The notes below the pieces were generated by a model. It worked only from the letters and a program-made list of their open reading frames with translations. It did no database searches and was not told the DNA's origin. A DNA stretch of 64,000 nt. Source: JAYPAN01 sp049597955 (GTDB taxonomy: Bacteria > Pseudomonadota > Alphaproteobacteria > RS24). The translations under genes were made by a program, and so were the position numbers. The DNA is taken from positions 60,741 to 124,740 of the forward strand of contig JBMYND010000005.1 of NCBI GenBank assembly GCA_049597955.1, written 5' to 3'. Shown piece by piece: positions 16,556 to 25,700 of this stretch. Numbering within the stretch: the stretch's first letter is position 1; each line of letters begins with the position of its first letter.

Positions 16556-16924
16556 CTATCGAGAGCGGAAATGGCCGTCAAACGGGCCGGGCGGTGCGCG
16601 CAAAACAAGCAGGTCAAGCCAATCGGGATTGGCCGCTGTGGTAAAACATGAAGTCATCCGCGCATCGCGCATATAGCGGCGTTCAAAGCCCTGATAGGCG
16701 GGCAATTCGCGCTGCAATTGCGCCAGACAATATGCGTAAACAGCATCGTTAAATCCCGCCCCTTTTTTCTTGTCGGCCATGCCGGGCACACCAAGAAAGG
16801 CCGCATAGGCCGCGCGTTCGGCCGCGCCAAGCGGAAAGGCTTGCGCTGCCAGCATCTGGCCGCATAACAGGGTCAGGGCCAAAACCGGCATTGCCCGTCT
16901 GTTCAAAAACGCTTTTACCACCAT
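16556..16924 (-). CDS. small secreted protein, unknown function
   Basis: A 122-residue protein with an N-terminal signal peptide (VKAFLNRRAMPVLALTLLCGQMLAAQA). The mature part is about 95 residues with two cysteines (AYCLAQLQ and TSCFTTAAN), so one disulfide is possible. GGGAG precedes the ATG by one base, close but usable. I do not recognise the family. It is upstream of the HlyD operon on the same strand (76 bases between them), so it may be transcribed with it; on its other side is the GANTC-rich gap and the divergent ankyrin gene. Confidence 0.6.
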   Translation of the reverse strand: MVVKAFLNRRAMPVLALTLLCGQMLAAQAFPLGAAERAAYAAFLGVPGMADKKKGAGFNDAVYAYCLAQLQRELPAYQGFERRYMRDARMTSCFTTAANPDWLDLLVLRAPPGPFDGHFRSR

Positions 16925-16947
16925 GCTCCCGCAATATCTGACTGTTC

Positions 16948-17013
16948 GAATCGGATTAGCGAATCGATTCGCGAATCACTTGAGTCGACACTAGCACATT
17001 TCGGATACGAATC
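16948..17013. promoter_or_regulatory. cluster of six GANTC (CcrM) sites in a divergent promoter region
   Basis: GANTC occurs at 16948, 16961, 16966, 16973, 16982 and 17009, six sites in 66 bases. Four of them form GAATC/GATTC runs around the perfect 14-bp palindrome GCGAATCGATTCGC (16959-16972). CcrM methylates GANTC in alphaproteobacteria. The cluster lies between the small secreted protein gene and the ankyrin gene, which are divergent, so it could give methylation-dependent control, or the palindrome could be an ordinary operator. Confidence 0.5.
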
Positions 17014-17123
17014 ATGACCATAAGCAGTATGGCACTGCGCCGAGCGAAACAAATGTCAATCCAGCTTGTCATTGGTCGCCATTATGCTAGCCTGTCGGTG
17101 AAGGGCAAAGAGGAAGAAGACAG

Positions 17124-17849
17124 ATGTCCCGAAAGGCTTGCACGCTGTTTGTTGCGCTGTCTTTATGGCAGGGATTGGCGGTGACCGCTTGCGCTGATGC
17201 GCGCAATTTTCTGACGATTGGCTGTGATGCTTGGTGCCAGTCGGCGCAATGGCGTGAGTCTGATTATGCGACGATTGAAGCGCAATTGGCGGCGGCCCAA
17301 AACCCGCATCGGCAAGTTACCGCCAGCGGTGAAGGCGGTGTCACACCTTTGCATTGGGTGGCGGCTTTTGGCGAGGCGCGCAGTGTGAAATTGCTTTTGG
17401 GCTATGGCGCTGACCCGGCAAAGACTGACCAGCGCGGCAATACGGCGCTGCATTTTCTGGCCATTTATGGCGGCGGCGAAGATTTGCAGGCGCGGGTGCA
17501 AGCCTTATTGCAGGCCGGCAGCAGGTTGGAGGAGAAAAACCAAGAGGGTTGGACGGCGCTGCATTATGCTGCCGGTTTCAACAAGGAAGTCGCGCTGGTT
17601 GATATTTTGCTTGAAGCCGGTGCGGTGCTTGATGCGATTGATGATAGGGGGCGCACGCCCCTGCATTTGGCGGCGCAACACCATAATATAGCGATTTACG
17701 AAAAATTACTGGCAGCGGGTGCCGATGCGTCCATCAAAGATGATAGAGAGCGGCAGGCAGCAGATGTGCTGGCGCGGACAAAAATGCTTGCAGAAGCGCC
17801 ATTCTGGCAAAAGCTGCTGGCCATCTGGCAGGAAATGGGAGAAAACTGA
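17124..17849 (+). CDS. exported ankyrin-repeat protein
   Basis: A 241-residue protein with a signal peptide (residues 1-25, hydrophobic core TLFVALSLWQGLAVTACA) and at least four ankyrin repeats, shown by GVTPLHWVAAFGEARSVKLLLGYGAD, GNTALHFLAIYGG, GWTALHYAAGFNKEVALVDILLEAGA and GRTPLHLAAQHHNIAIYEKLLAAGAD. The repeats bind other proteins; no enzyme domain is present. AGGAAGA precedes the ATG. The next gene, an M48 metalloprotease lipoprotein, begins four bases after its stop, so the two are probably co-transcribed, and the ankyrin protein may be a periplasmic partner or inhibitor of that protease (inference). Confidence 0.88.
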   Translation: MSRKACTLFVALSLWQGLAVTACADARNFLTIGCDAWCQSAQWRESDYATIEAQLAAAQNPHRQVTASGEGGVTPLHWVAAFGEARSVKLLLGYGADPAKTDQRGNTALHFLAIYGGGEDLQARVQALLQAGSRLEEKNQEGWTALHYAAGFNKEVALVDILLEAGAVLDAIDDRGRTPLHLAAQHHNIAIYEKLLAAGADASIKDDRERQAADVLARTKMLAEAPFWQKLLAIWQEMGEN

Positions 17850-17853
17850 GATT

Positions 17854-19323
17854 ATGGGTAAAGGTTTTTTGCGCGTGGGGTTTCCGGCTATTTGGCGACG
17901 TCTGGCTTTGGCGGCAATGCTGGCCGGGTCGCTGGCCGCATGTGGCCCCAATGCGACCTTGATGAGCGAAGCCGATGAGGCGCGTATCGGGGCAGAAAAT
18001 CACCAGAAAATAATCGCTGAATTTGGCGGTGTTTATGACGATGAACCGGCGCTGACGGCCTATGTTGAACAAGTCATGCAGCGCATTGCCCAAGCATCCG
18101 AGAAGCCCGAAAAAACCTATCGCATCACATTGCTCGACTCGCCGGTGGTCAATGCTTTTGCCTTGCCCGGCGGCTATACTTATGTCACGCGCGGCTTGCT
18201 GGCACTGGCCAATGATGAAGCAGAGCTGGCCGGTGTTATCGGCCATGAGATTGGCCATGTAACGGCGCGGCACGGGGCGCGGCGGCAGACGACGGCAGTT
18301 GGCACAATGGTAATTGGCGCAGTGCTTGGCGGTTTGCTGGAATCGGCGACCGGTATCAATCGCCAAGTCACCAGCGATTTGGTCAATCTGGGCGGCAATG
18401 CGCTGCTCGCCGGTTACAGTCGCGGTCAGGAATATGAAGCCGACCGGCTGGGCGTGGATACGCTGGCACGCGCCGGATATGACGCAATGGCGGGGGCTGA
18501 TTTTCTCGGCGCAATGGGGCGCTATGGCACGCTTATGTCGGATAATGGTGGGCGCGGCGGCGTCGATTGGTTTGCCAGCCACCCCAATACGCAAGACCGG
18601 GTTGCCCGCGCCCGTGAGCGCGCCAGATTGAGCCAAAATCCGGCCAATACGCCGCTTGGCCGGGGCCGAGAAGCGCATTTGGCAGCAATCAATGGCATGG
18701 TGTTCGGCACGGATGTTGAACAGGGGCGCATTAAAGGGCGGCAATATGCCCATGCCGGTCTGCGCCTGTCTTTTGCGGTGCCGAAAGGCTTTCGGCTGGT
18801 CAATGCGCCCGACAAGGTGACCGCTGGCCATGAAAACGGCGTTCAAATTATTTTCAATACAGATAAAAGGCTGGATGGCGAAAGCGCGCGCCAATATGTC
18901 GATGATTTGGCGGCTGAAACCGGCAATGTCATTGACCGCACCGCCCTGTCAATTGGCGGGCGGGCGGCCATGCTGGCCATATTGCGCAGCAATGACCATG
19001 AAATGCGGCTTTTGGTTATCCCGCATGACAGCGGTCGGTTTTTGCGCTTTGCCGTTCACGCGCCGGTTAATTTGGGCGGCAATGCGGGGCTGACCATGCA
19101 GAATTTGCGCCGCACAATCAGCTTTCTGTCAAAAGGGCAGGCGGCGGCGATAAAACCGCTCAGAGTGCGCGTTCAAACTGTGCGGGCAGGTGACACGATA
19201 GACCGGTTTATCGGTCGCATGCAGGTCAATCAACGCAAAAAGCCGCTATTTCTGGCGTTGAACGGCCTATCGGAAACCGACCGGCTGGCGGCAGGACAAA
19301 AGGTTAAAATTATTGCCGAATAG
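17854..19323 (+). CDS. M48-family zinc metalloprotease lipoprotein with LysM-like tail
   Basis: A 489-residue protein. The signal peptide ends in a lipobox (AGSLAAC), so it is probably lipid-anchored. Zinc motif HEIGH is at residues 131-135, followed about 60 residues later by EYEADRLG, the third ligand region of M48 peptidases (BepA/LoiP group). The C-terminal 45 residues (VRAGDTIDRFIGRMQVNQRKK, then LAAGQKVKII) look like a LysM peptidoglycan-binding unit. The family does outer-membrane protein quality control. Frames upstream of 17854 are open but would lose the signal peptide, so I set the start there. It follows the ankyrin gene by four bases and converges with rpoH. Confidence 0.9.
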   Translation: MGKGFLRVGFPAIWRRLALAAMLAGSLAACGPNATLMSEADEARIGAENHQKIIAEFGGVYDDEPALTAYVEQVMQRIAQASEKPEKTYRITLLDSPVVNAFALPGGYTYVTRGLLALANDEAELAGVIGHEIGHVTARHGARRQTTAVGTMVIGAVLGGLLESATGINRQVTSDLVNLGGNALLAGYSRGQEYEADRLGVDTLARAGYDAMAGADFLGAMGRYGTLMSDNGGRGGVDWFASHPNTQDRVARARERARLSQNPANTPLGRGREAHLAAINGMVFGTDVEQGRIKGRQYAHAGLRLSFAVPKGFRLVNAPDKVTAGHENGVQIIFNTDKRLDGESARQYVDDLAAETGNVIDRTALSIGGRAAMLAILRSNDHEMRLLVIPHDSGRFLRFAVHAPVNLGGNAGLTMQNLRRTISFLSKGQAAAIKPLRVRVQTVRAGDTIDRFIGRMQVNQRKKPLFLALNGLSETDRLAAGQKVKIIAE

Positions 19324-19336
19324 GGTGTAAGCGCGG

Positions 19337-20230
19337 CTAAATCAAGCCGACGCGGCGCGGGTCGCCGCCCGTGCATTCCATCAGCGCGCCTTTCAGCTTG
19401 CCGAGTGCTTCATGCTCAATCTGGCGCACACGCTCTTTGGAAATGCCGAGCTGATGACCAAGGCTTTCCAAAGTCACCAATTCTTCATTCAGGCGACGGG
19501 CGCGAATAATGGTTAATTCGCGTTCATTCAGCTTTTGCAAAGCAGTGGCTATCCAATTATGGCGGCGCACACTGTCGAGCCGGTCGCTGACTTCCTCATC
19601 GGGCAAATCGCGCTCATCGACCAGCAAATCTTGCCATTCGGTCACTGTGCCTTCATTGGCGCCATCGGCAATAGTCGCATTGAGCGAACGGTCATTGGCT
19701 TCGAGCCGCCCTTCCATTGATTCCACATCTTCCATCCGCACACCCAATTCGCGCGCCACATATTGACGGCTTTCATGGGTCATACCGGCCCCAATATCAT
19801 TTATGCGGGCGCGCAAGCGGCGCATGTTGAAAAACAGCGATTTTTGCGCTGCCGTCGTGCCGGTGCGGACAATTGACCAATTGCGCAGCACATAATCTTG
19901 AATGGAGGAGCGTATCCACCAACCCGCATAGGTTGAAAAGCGCACTTCGCGCGCCGGGTCAAAACGCTCGGCTGCCTGCATCAGGCCGATATTGCCTTCC
20001 TGCACCAAATCGGACATGGGCAGGCCATAATTTCGGAATTTTGCTGCAATTGAGACGACCAGTCGCAAATGCGCCGATGTCAGCTCATGCATGGCGCGTT
20101 CGTCGCGCTGTTCTTTCCAAAGCCGTGCCAATTCGCGCTCATGCTCAAGTTCAAGCATGGGCAAACGCATGGCGCGCTTGATAAATTGCCGCGTTGCCTG
20201 TTGAGTTTCGTTGGTTTCCGCATGTGCCAT
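19337..20230 (-). CDS. rpoH: RNA polymerase sigma-32 (heat-shock) factor
   Basis: A 297-residue sigma-70 family protein of normal RpoH length. Region 2 is clear (HLRLVVSIAAKFRNYGLPMSDLVQEGNIGLMQAAERFDPAREVRFSTYAGWWIRSSIQDYVLRNWSIVR), followed by QKSLFFNMRRLR, the segment characteristic of RpoH, and region 4 (LNERELTIIRARRL, then LGISKERVRQIEHEALGKLK). It directs RNA polymerase to heat-shock genes; the clpB promoter at 59137 in this window fits its consensus. The start at 20230 has AGGAG nine bases upstream and agrees with the family's N-terminus. It converges with the M48 protease gene. Confidence 0.95.
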   Translation of the reverse strand: MAHAETNETQQATRQFIKRAMRLPMLELEHERELARLWKEQRDERAMHELTSAHLRLVVSIAAKFRNYGLPMSDLVQEGNIGLMQAAERFDPAREVRFSTYAGWWIRSSIQDYVLRNWSIVRTGTTAAQKSLFFNMRRLRARINDIGAGMTHESRQYVARELGVRMEDVESMEGRLEANDRSLNATIADGANEGTVTEWQDLLVDERDLPDEEVSDRLDSVRRHNWIATALQKLNERELTIIRARRLNEELVTLESLGHQLGISKERVRQIEHEALGKLKGALMECTGGDPRRVGLI

Positions 20231-20313
20231 TGTGTATCTCCTGTATGAGATACGCAAAAGGCAGGCGACTGGTTCACCTTATTTTGGAATGGTTAAAAAA
20301 ACCGCAAGCCCAA

Positions 20314-21213
20314 TCAGGCCGCATCCGGCTCATTGCGTCGCCGCGCACCGCCCGTGGTTTGGGCCAAAATCGCTTCCAATTCGATAATCGCTTCATCTTC
20401 CGTGACTTTGCGAATGGTCGCCACTTCACGCGCCATGCGCTCGAGCGCCGCCTCATATAATTGCCGCTCGGAATAGGATTGTTCGGGCTGGTTTTCATTA
20501 CGGAACAAGTCGCGCACCACTTCGGCAATGGCAATCAGGTCGCCGGAATTGATTTTCGCCTCATATTCCTGCGCCCGACGGCTCCACATGGTGCGCTTGA
20601 CCCGCGCCCGACCGCGCAGGGTTTTAATCGCGCCCTCAAGGGTTTCGTCACCGGCCAGCTTACGCATGCCGATTTGCTTGGCTTTGTCGAGCGGCACGCG
20701 CAACACCATTTTTTCCTTGTCAAAATTAATGACAAACAGCTCCAACTGCATACCGGCGATTTCCTGGCTTGAAATCTCCACGATTTGGCCCACGCCATGC
20801 GCCGGATAGACGATAAATTCGTTCACCCGATAGCCAAGCGCCGATTTGCGCGATACCGGCTCAGCCGCTTTGGTGGCGGCCGGTGTTTCTTTGGTCACCG
20901 GTTTTTTGGCTGCTGCTTTGCTTGGGGCCGGTTTTTTGGCCGGTGCCTTAGTGGCTGCCTTAGTGGTTGTCTTAGTGGTTGTCTTGGCTACCGGCTTTTG
21001 GGCTGCTGGCTTTTTGGCGGCAGCTTTGGGTGCCGCTTTTGCAGCTGGTTTGCCTGTCGTCTTGCTTGTCGTCTTGCTTGTCGCCTTGCTTGTTGTCTTG
21101 GCGGGCTTTTTGGCGGGCGTTTTAGCTGCCGTTTTGGATGCGGAAGCGGCTTTTGCCCGCGTGGCGGGCTTCTTCGCGGCCGTTTTAGCCGGCGTTTTCT
21201 TGGCTGTTGCCAT
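20314..21213 (-). CDS. CarD-family transcription factor with histone H1-like N-terminal tail
   Basis: A 299-residue protein. Residues 1-120 are almost wholly Lys, Ala, Pro, Thr and Ser in KKPA/KTTSK-type repeats, similar to histone H1 tails and to bacterial H1-like proteins. Residues 125-290 are a CarD domain (NEFIVYPAHGVGQI, FVINFDKEKMVLRVPLDKAKQIGMRKLA, then RRAQEYEAKINSGDLIAIAEVVRDLFR). CarD proteins bind RNA polymerase beta and stabilise open complexes, acting notably at rRNA promoters. The tail would add unspecific DNA binding. AGGAG precedes the ATG by ten bases. The tail-coding DNA contains short tandem repeats and could vary in length. It is upstream of rpoH on the same strand. Confidence 0.92.
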   Translation of the reverse strand: MATAKKTPAKTAAKKPATRAKAASASKTAAKTPAKKPAKTTSKATSKTTSKTTGKPAAKAAPKAAAKKPAAQKPVAKTTTKTTTKAATKAPAKKPAPSKAAAKKPVTKETPAATKAAEPVSRKSALGYRVNEFIVYPAHGVGQIVEISSQEIAGMQLELFVINFDKEKMVLRVPLDKAKQIGMRKLAGDETLEGAIKTLRGRARVKRTMWSRRAQEYEAKINSGDLIAIAEVVRDLFRNENQPEQSYSERQLYEAALERMAREVATIRKVTEDEAIIELEAILAQTTGGARRRNEPDAA

Positions 21214-21390
21214 TATATAAGCTCCTGTCGGCGGATGCGTTGCGCCATGCGCATGACAGCATTTCCGCTCATTTCTGTCGCGGCCCCAAATGCCGCCTTT
21301 GATTGCGCTATTCTGTGGAATATATCACAAAAATGCCGAAAGTTCAAATGCTTGGCGGAACTCGCCGAAACCGCAGCAATTAACGTGTCA

Positions 21391-21729
21391 TCAATCGCCT
21401 TCGCCGGGCGCTTCTGAGAAGAAATCCTCGAATTTATTTTCCTTGCCGACAAAATCATCAGCATTGGCAGGCGGGTCGATTTTCATGGTCAAATTCGGCC
21501 AAATATCGGCAAATTTTGTGTTCAGTTCCAGCCATTTTTCCAAGCCCGGCTCAGTATCTGCCTTAATCGCCTCGGCCGGACATTCCGGCTCGCAAACGCC
21601 GCAATCGATACATTCTTCAGGGTGAATGACCAGCATATTCTCGCCTTCGTAAAAGCAGTCCACCGGGCAGACTTCCACGCAATCGGTATATTTGCATTTG
21701 ATACAGGCATCGGTCACGATATAGGTCAT
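21391..21729 (-). CDS. fdxA: 7Fe ferredoxin (3Fe-4S plus 4Fe-4S)
   Basis: A 112-residue ferredoxin. Cysteines at 9, 17, 21 and 25 (with an extra Cys12) and a CIDCGVCEPECP block at 40-51 give the pattern of the FdxA family, which carries one 3Fe-4S and one 4Fe-4S cluster. The C-terminal 50 residues (WLELNTKFADIWPNLTMK) are the extension typical of the 110-residue alphaproteobacterial form. GAGGAAG precedes the ATG. It is flanked by a TerB-like gene upstream and carD downstream on the same strand; the partner reductase is not visible here. Confidence 0.95.
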   Translation of the reverse strand: MTYIVTDACIKCKYTDCVEVCPVDCFYEGENMLVIHPEECIDCGVCEPECPAEAIKADTEPGLEKWLELNTKFADIWPNLTMKIDPPANADDFVGKENKFEDFFSEAPGEGD

Positions 21730-21755
21730 TTGCTTCCTCGTTTTGCCAAAGGCGA

Positions 21756-22226
21756 TTAGCTGTCAGTTTCCGACTGGCCGAGCGCGGCCATGGCGCGTTT
21801 GCGCGCTGCTCCCGCCTGCTGGTCCGTAATATAGACCAAGCCGGCGACGCGGCGCATCAGATTGGCTTCATAATCGTCAACCACACCATCGGCAAGCACA
21901 ATCTGCCACAAAACTTCAAGCAATTGCAGCTTGTGGTCAATGCTGAAACTGGCATTTATCTGCTGGGTGAATTGAAACAAATCATTGGCTGCCTCAAGCG
22001 CTTCATGGGCTTGGGTTAACAGTGTTTCCGCCTCATCTGTGTCCAGCCCAAAATGCGGGCCTATCAGCTTTTCGATGAGGGCTTGCTCATGGGCGTCTAT
22101 ATCGCCATCAATCTGAGCGGCACGCACCATTAAAGCGGCGGCGGCAATATGCAGCGCATCGGCATTTTGCGGCAGCGCGCCTTGCGTCTCGGTTTGCTGA
22201 AAAAAATCGGTAAGGCGTTTGAGCAT
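21756..22226 (-). CDS. TerB-family / DjlA N-terminal-like protein
   Basis: A 156-residue all-helical protein. It has the acidic repeats of the TerB/DjlA fold: AALMVRAAQIDGDIDAHEQALIEKL and WQIVLADGVVDDYEANLMRRVAGL, each with a helix followed by DG-x-D/DDYE. The fold is thought to bind metal ions. No J domain is attached. The family is widespread in alphaproteobacteria, with an unclear role, and the name tellurite resistance should not be taken as function. It precedes fdxA by 26 bases on the same strand, so the two may share a transcript. Confidence 0.85.
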   Translation of the reverse strand: MLKRLTDFFQQTETQGALPQNADALHIAAAALMVRAAQIDGDIDAHEQALIEKLIGPHFGLDTDEAETLLTQAHEALEAANDLFQFTQQINASFSIDHKLQLLEVLWQIVLADGVVDDYEANLMRRVAGLVYITDQQAGAARKRAMAALGQSETDS

Positions 22227-22307
22227 GCAGTCTATCTAGCGCGATGCGCCCTGTCTGACAATATCTGACTATATTTATAAATGCGGCAAAATGGGCGACA
22301 AAAGGGC

Positions 22308-22341
22308 GGCAAAGCGGGTGGCAAAGCGGGTGGCAAAGCGG
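22308..22341. repeat. 12-bp tandem repeat, 2.8 copies
   Basis: GGCAAAGCGGGT occurs at 22308-22319 and 22320-22331, then GGCAAAGCGG at 22332-22341, followed by TTTTCTCTG. It lies in the 130-base gap between the TerB-like gene and the end of the S4-domain gene. A slippage array with no obvious function. Confidence 0.8.
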
Positions 22342-22356
22342 TTTTCTCTGTTTTGC

Positions 22357-22782
22357 CTAGCTGTCGCGTAAATTGGCGAGATAAGAATCTTGCTGGCGGC
22401 GCTGTCTTTTGGTCGGGCGTCCGCTACCGGCCTCGCGCGCGGCAGGCTTGGCCGCGTCAGCCGCTCGCTTTTTGGCCGGTTGTGGCGGGTCGCGGTCAAA
22501 ATACAGGCTTTGCGCCTCACTGGCCGGGCCGCGGCGCACAGAAAGCTGCACCACTTCAATAATACGAATATGGCCATGCAGGGCGAAACTCAGCACATCG
22601 CCCACCCGCAAGCGACCACTGGCGCGGGTCTGTTTTTGACCATTGACCCGCACATTACCGGCACCGGTAAATTGTGTGGCCAGACTGCGCGTCTTGAAAA
22701 ACCGCGCATGCCAGAGCCATTTGTCAATCCGCATGGCAGCATTGCTTGTATCAGGGGCGGGCATTTCGGGCGCGCGGCTCAT
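22357..22782 (-). CDS. S4-domain RNA-binding protein (Hsp15-like)
   Basis: A 141-residue protein. The S4 RNA-binding fold is at about residues 17-75 (MRIDKWLWHARFFKTRSLATQF, VRVNGQKQTRASGRLRVGDVLSFALHG), as in Hsp15, which recycles 50S subunits with a trapped nascent chain. The C-terminus is basic and disordered (KKRAADAAKPAAREAGSG, KRQRRQQDSY). Its ATG overlaps the stop codon of the upstream helicase gene in an ATGA arrangement, which implies translational coupling. The pairing of a SUV3-like helicase with an S4 protein fits a shared role in RNA handling. Confidence 0.9.
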   Translation of the reverse strand: MSRAPEMPAPDTSNAAMRIDKWLWHARFFKTRSLATQFTGAGNVRVNGQKQTRASGRLRVGDVLSFALHGHIRIIEVVQLSVRRGPASEAQSLYFDRDPPQPAKKRAADAAKPAAREAGSGRPTKRQRRQQDSYLANLRDS

Positions 22783-25700
22783 TCGTCCTGCAACTCCTTG
22801 CCTTTATTTTGCAATTGCGACAGCACGGCGAAAGGCGAGTTGGGGTCGATTGCCGGTCTGCTTGCCGGTCTGCCAGCCTGTTTGCGATTTTGATTTTTGC
22901 CATTGGTGTTTTTACGCGAAGGCTTGTTGCGGCTGTTTTTATCAGGCTTGCCATTATCAGCGCCCGCTTGCGGGGCCGATTTGCGGGCGCTGCGCTTTTG
23001 CGCATGTTCGCTATTTTTGCCGCGGTTTTTGCCGCTGTTTTTTGCGGCATGACGGGCGCGCGGACGCCAGTAAAGCGGCGGTGCTTCGGCTTGTTCGGCC
23101 CCATTTGCCGCGCCTTGTATTTCCGCATTGACCGCGCGATTTTCATCCGTCTCACCTTCACCCGTCTCACCAATGGGTGCGTCGGCTTGCTTTGGCTGAA
23201 AGGATTGATAGCCCAAGGCTGACAAGATTTCCGCCATATCATCGGCGCCGCAGCCCATGATTGACATCATCTGCTCATTGATTTGAAAACCGCGAATCCG
23301 GCGGGGTTTTTCAACCGGCTTCTCAGCAGGGGCAGGGGCTTCATCGGCCACATCCGGCACCGCTGCAATCCCGACATCCGGCGCCGCTTCCGTCTGTGGC
23401 GCTGCTGGCGGCGTTTCGCTTACCTCATTTGACGGCGCGGGCGTTGCCTTTTCGGTGTTTTCGGCCGGTTGCGCCGGCGCTTGCGGCTTTGCCTCCGCTT
23501 GCGCCGCCTCGCCATTCAATAATGGCCGTATCAAATCGGCCAGGCGCTCCAGCATATCCAGCCGGATTGCGCGATTGCGGGTCGGATAATAACCGGCGGC
23601 GCGATAAAGCCGGTTCGGCACTTGCGCCCGTTTGACCGAGGTCAGGCCCGCCGCCGGAAGGGCTTGCAGGTCGGCAGCCAGATTGCGCTCCATTTCGGCA
23701 CTGGCCAGCAAGGCCAGCAAGCGCCCGGCAGCCGGTTTCAGCAATGCAGGCATAAACACATTATAGGCCCCGAAGCGAATGCCTTGGCGGCGCAATTGTC
23801 GGCGCATGGGCTGGTCGATACGGCTCAGCATATCGGCAATTTCCATGCGCGGCAGGCTGCCTTTATTTTCAAGCAATTGAAACGCCAGACCGCGCCCCAA
23901 CCCGTCAATACTGTCGCTTTCCTGCAAGGCAAAAAGCGGTGCCAATTCGGTTTTCATGCGGTCGCGCAGCCATAATGTGAGGCGGGCCTCGGCGCGCTGG
24001 CGCAATTCGCCGGTCAGAATTTCATCGGCCAGCAGCTCAATTTTCGGGTGCAAATAGGCCAGCGCATCGCCCGGCCTGTCATTTCCGGCAAGGCGCAGCC
24101 GCCCAATAGTCGCCTGTTGCCAGATAATCTCGCCATTATCATTGAGGGTGAAAGCCGTGTCGTCAGCAAAGGTGATATTGCCTGCCCGCAATCGCAAGGC
24201 TTCGCCGACCGCTTTTTCAACCGCCGCCCGGGCCGGGCCGACCGGAATGGTTTTCAGGCGCGGGTCGCGCTGCACATGCAGGCCGGTCAGCCTGCCCATA
24301 TATTCACCGGCCACCATAATGTCACCGCTATCTTCAATATCGGCTTCCACTTTTTCCACTCCTTGCAGGCGGCGCATCAAAGCCGACGCCTTGCGGTCAA
24401 CAAATTTGCCCATCAGCTTCATGTGCAGGGCATCGGACAGCCGGTCTTCAACGGCGCGGCTCATTTCCTGCCAATGCTGCGGGTCGGCGACCCATTGGCT
24501 GCGATTGGCAATATATGTCCATGTCCGGATATGCGCCAGCCGCATGGACAGCGTATCCAAATCGCCTTCGCTGCGGTCGCAGCGATTTATGCGCTCGGCC
24601 AGCCAATCGGCAGGTATAGCGGTTTCATGGCGGCTCAAAAAGCCGAAAATCTCGCCAATCAGCGCACTGTGCTCGCCCATTGTGGTTTTGCGGAAATCGG
24701 GGATTTGTGCGACTTCCCAAAGCAGGCGGATTTGCGCCTCATTCTGCGCCAAATCGCGGGTTTCCGGGTCGCGGCTCAACAGCCGCAACGCCTGTAAATC
24801 ATCGGCCACCGGTGCGCGCAACAGCCCTTCGCGCGGCACGGGTGCCTCAAGGCTGGCCAGCAGCGCGTCAAGGCTTGAAAAATCCAGATTCGGATTGCGC
24901 CACATCAGCCCTTTCACCGGCTCAAAGCGATGGGTTTCAATTTGCTCGACAAGGGCTTCGTCAAACAAGTCAAGATCGCCGGTCACACCGAAACTGCCAT
25001 TGGCTTTGTGGCGTCCGGCGCGTCCGGCAATTTGGGCCAGCTCGGCGGCTGTCAATTCGCGGTGGCGGCGACCGTCAAATTTGCGCCTTTGGGCAAAGGC
25101 CACATGGTCAACATCCATGTTCAGCCCCATGCCAATCGCATCAGTGGCCACCAGAAAATCAACCTCGCCGGATTGATACATGGCGACTTGCGCATTGCGG
25201 GTGCGCGGGCTGAGGCCGCCCATCACCACAGCCGCCCCGCCGCGTTGCTGGCGAATAATCTCGGCTATCGCATAAACATTTTCAGCCGAAAAAGCGGTAA
25301 TCGCGCTGCGTCGCGGCAGGCGCGACAATTTCTGGCTGCCTGCCCAGTTTAATTGCGACAGGCGCTCGCGCGTTTCCACCTGCACTTTCGGCAATAGGCG
25401 GTCAAGTATGGGGGCCATAGTCGCCGCACCAAGCAGAATTGTTTCCGCCGTGCCGCGCGCGTGCAAAATCCGGTCGGTAAAAATATGACCGCGCTCCGGG
25501 TCGGCGGCCAATTGACATTCATCAATGGCAACAAATTCAACCGCCCGGCTGACCGGCATGGATTCAGTGGTGCAGATGAAATAGCGCGCTTTGGGCGGCA
25601 GGATTTTTTCTTCGCCGGTAATCAGCGCCAGATCAGCCCGATGCACACGACCAAAATCACCGGCCAGACAGCGGTCATAAACTTCGCGCGCCAGCAACCG

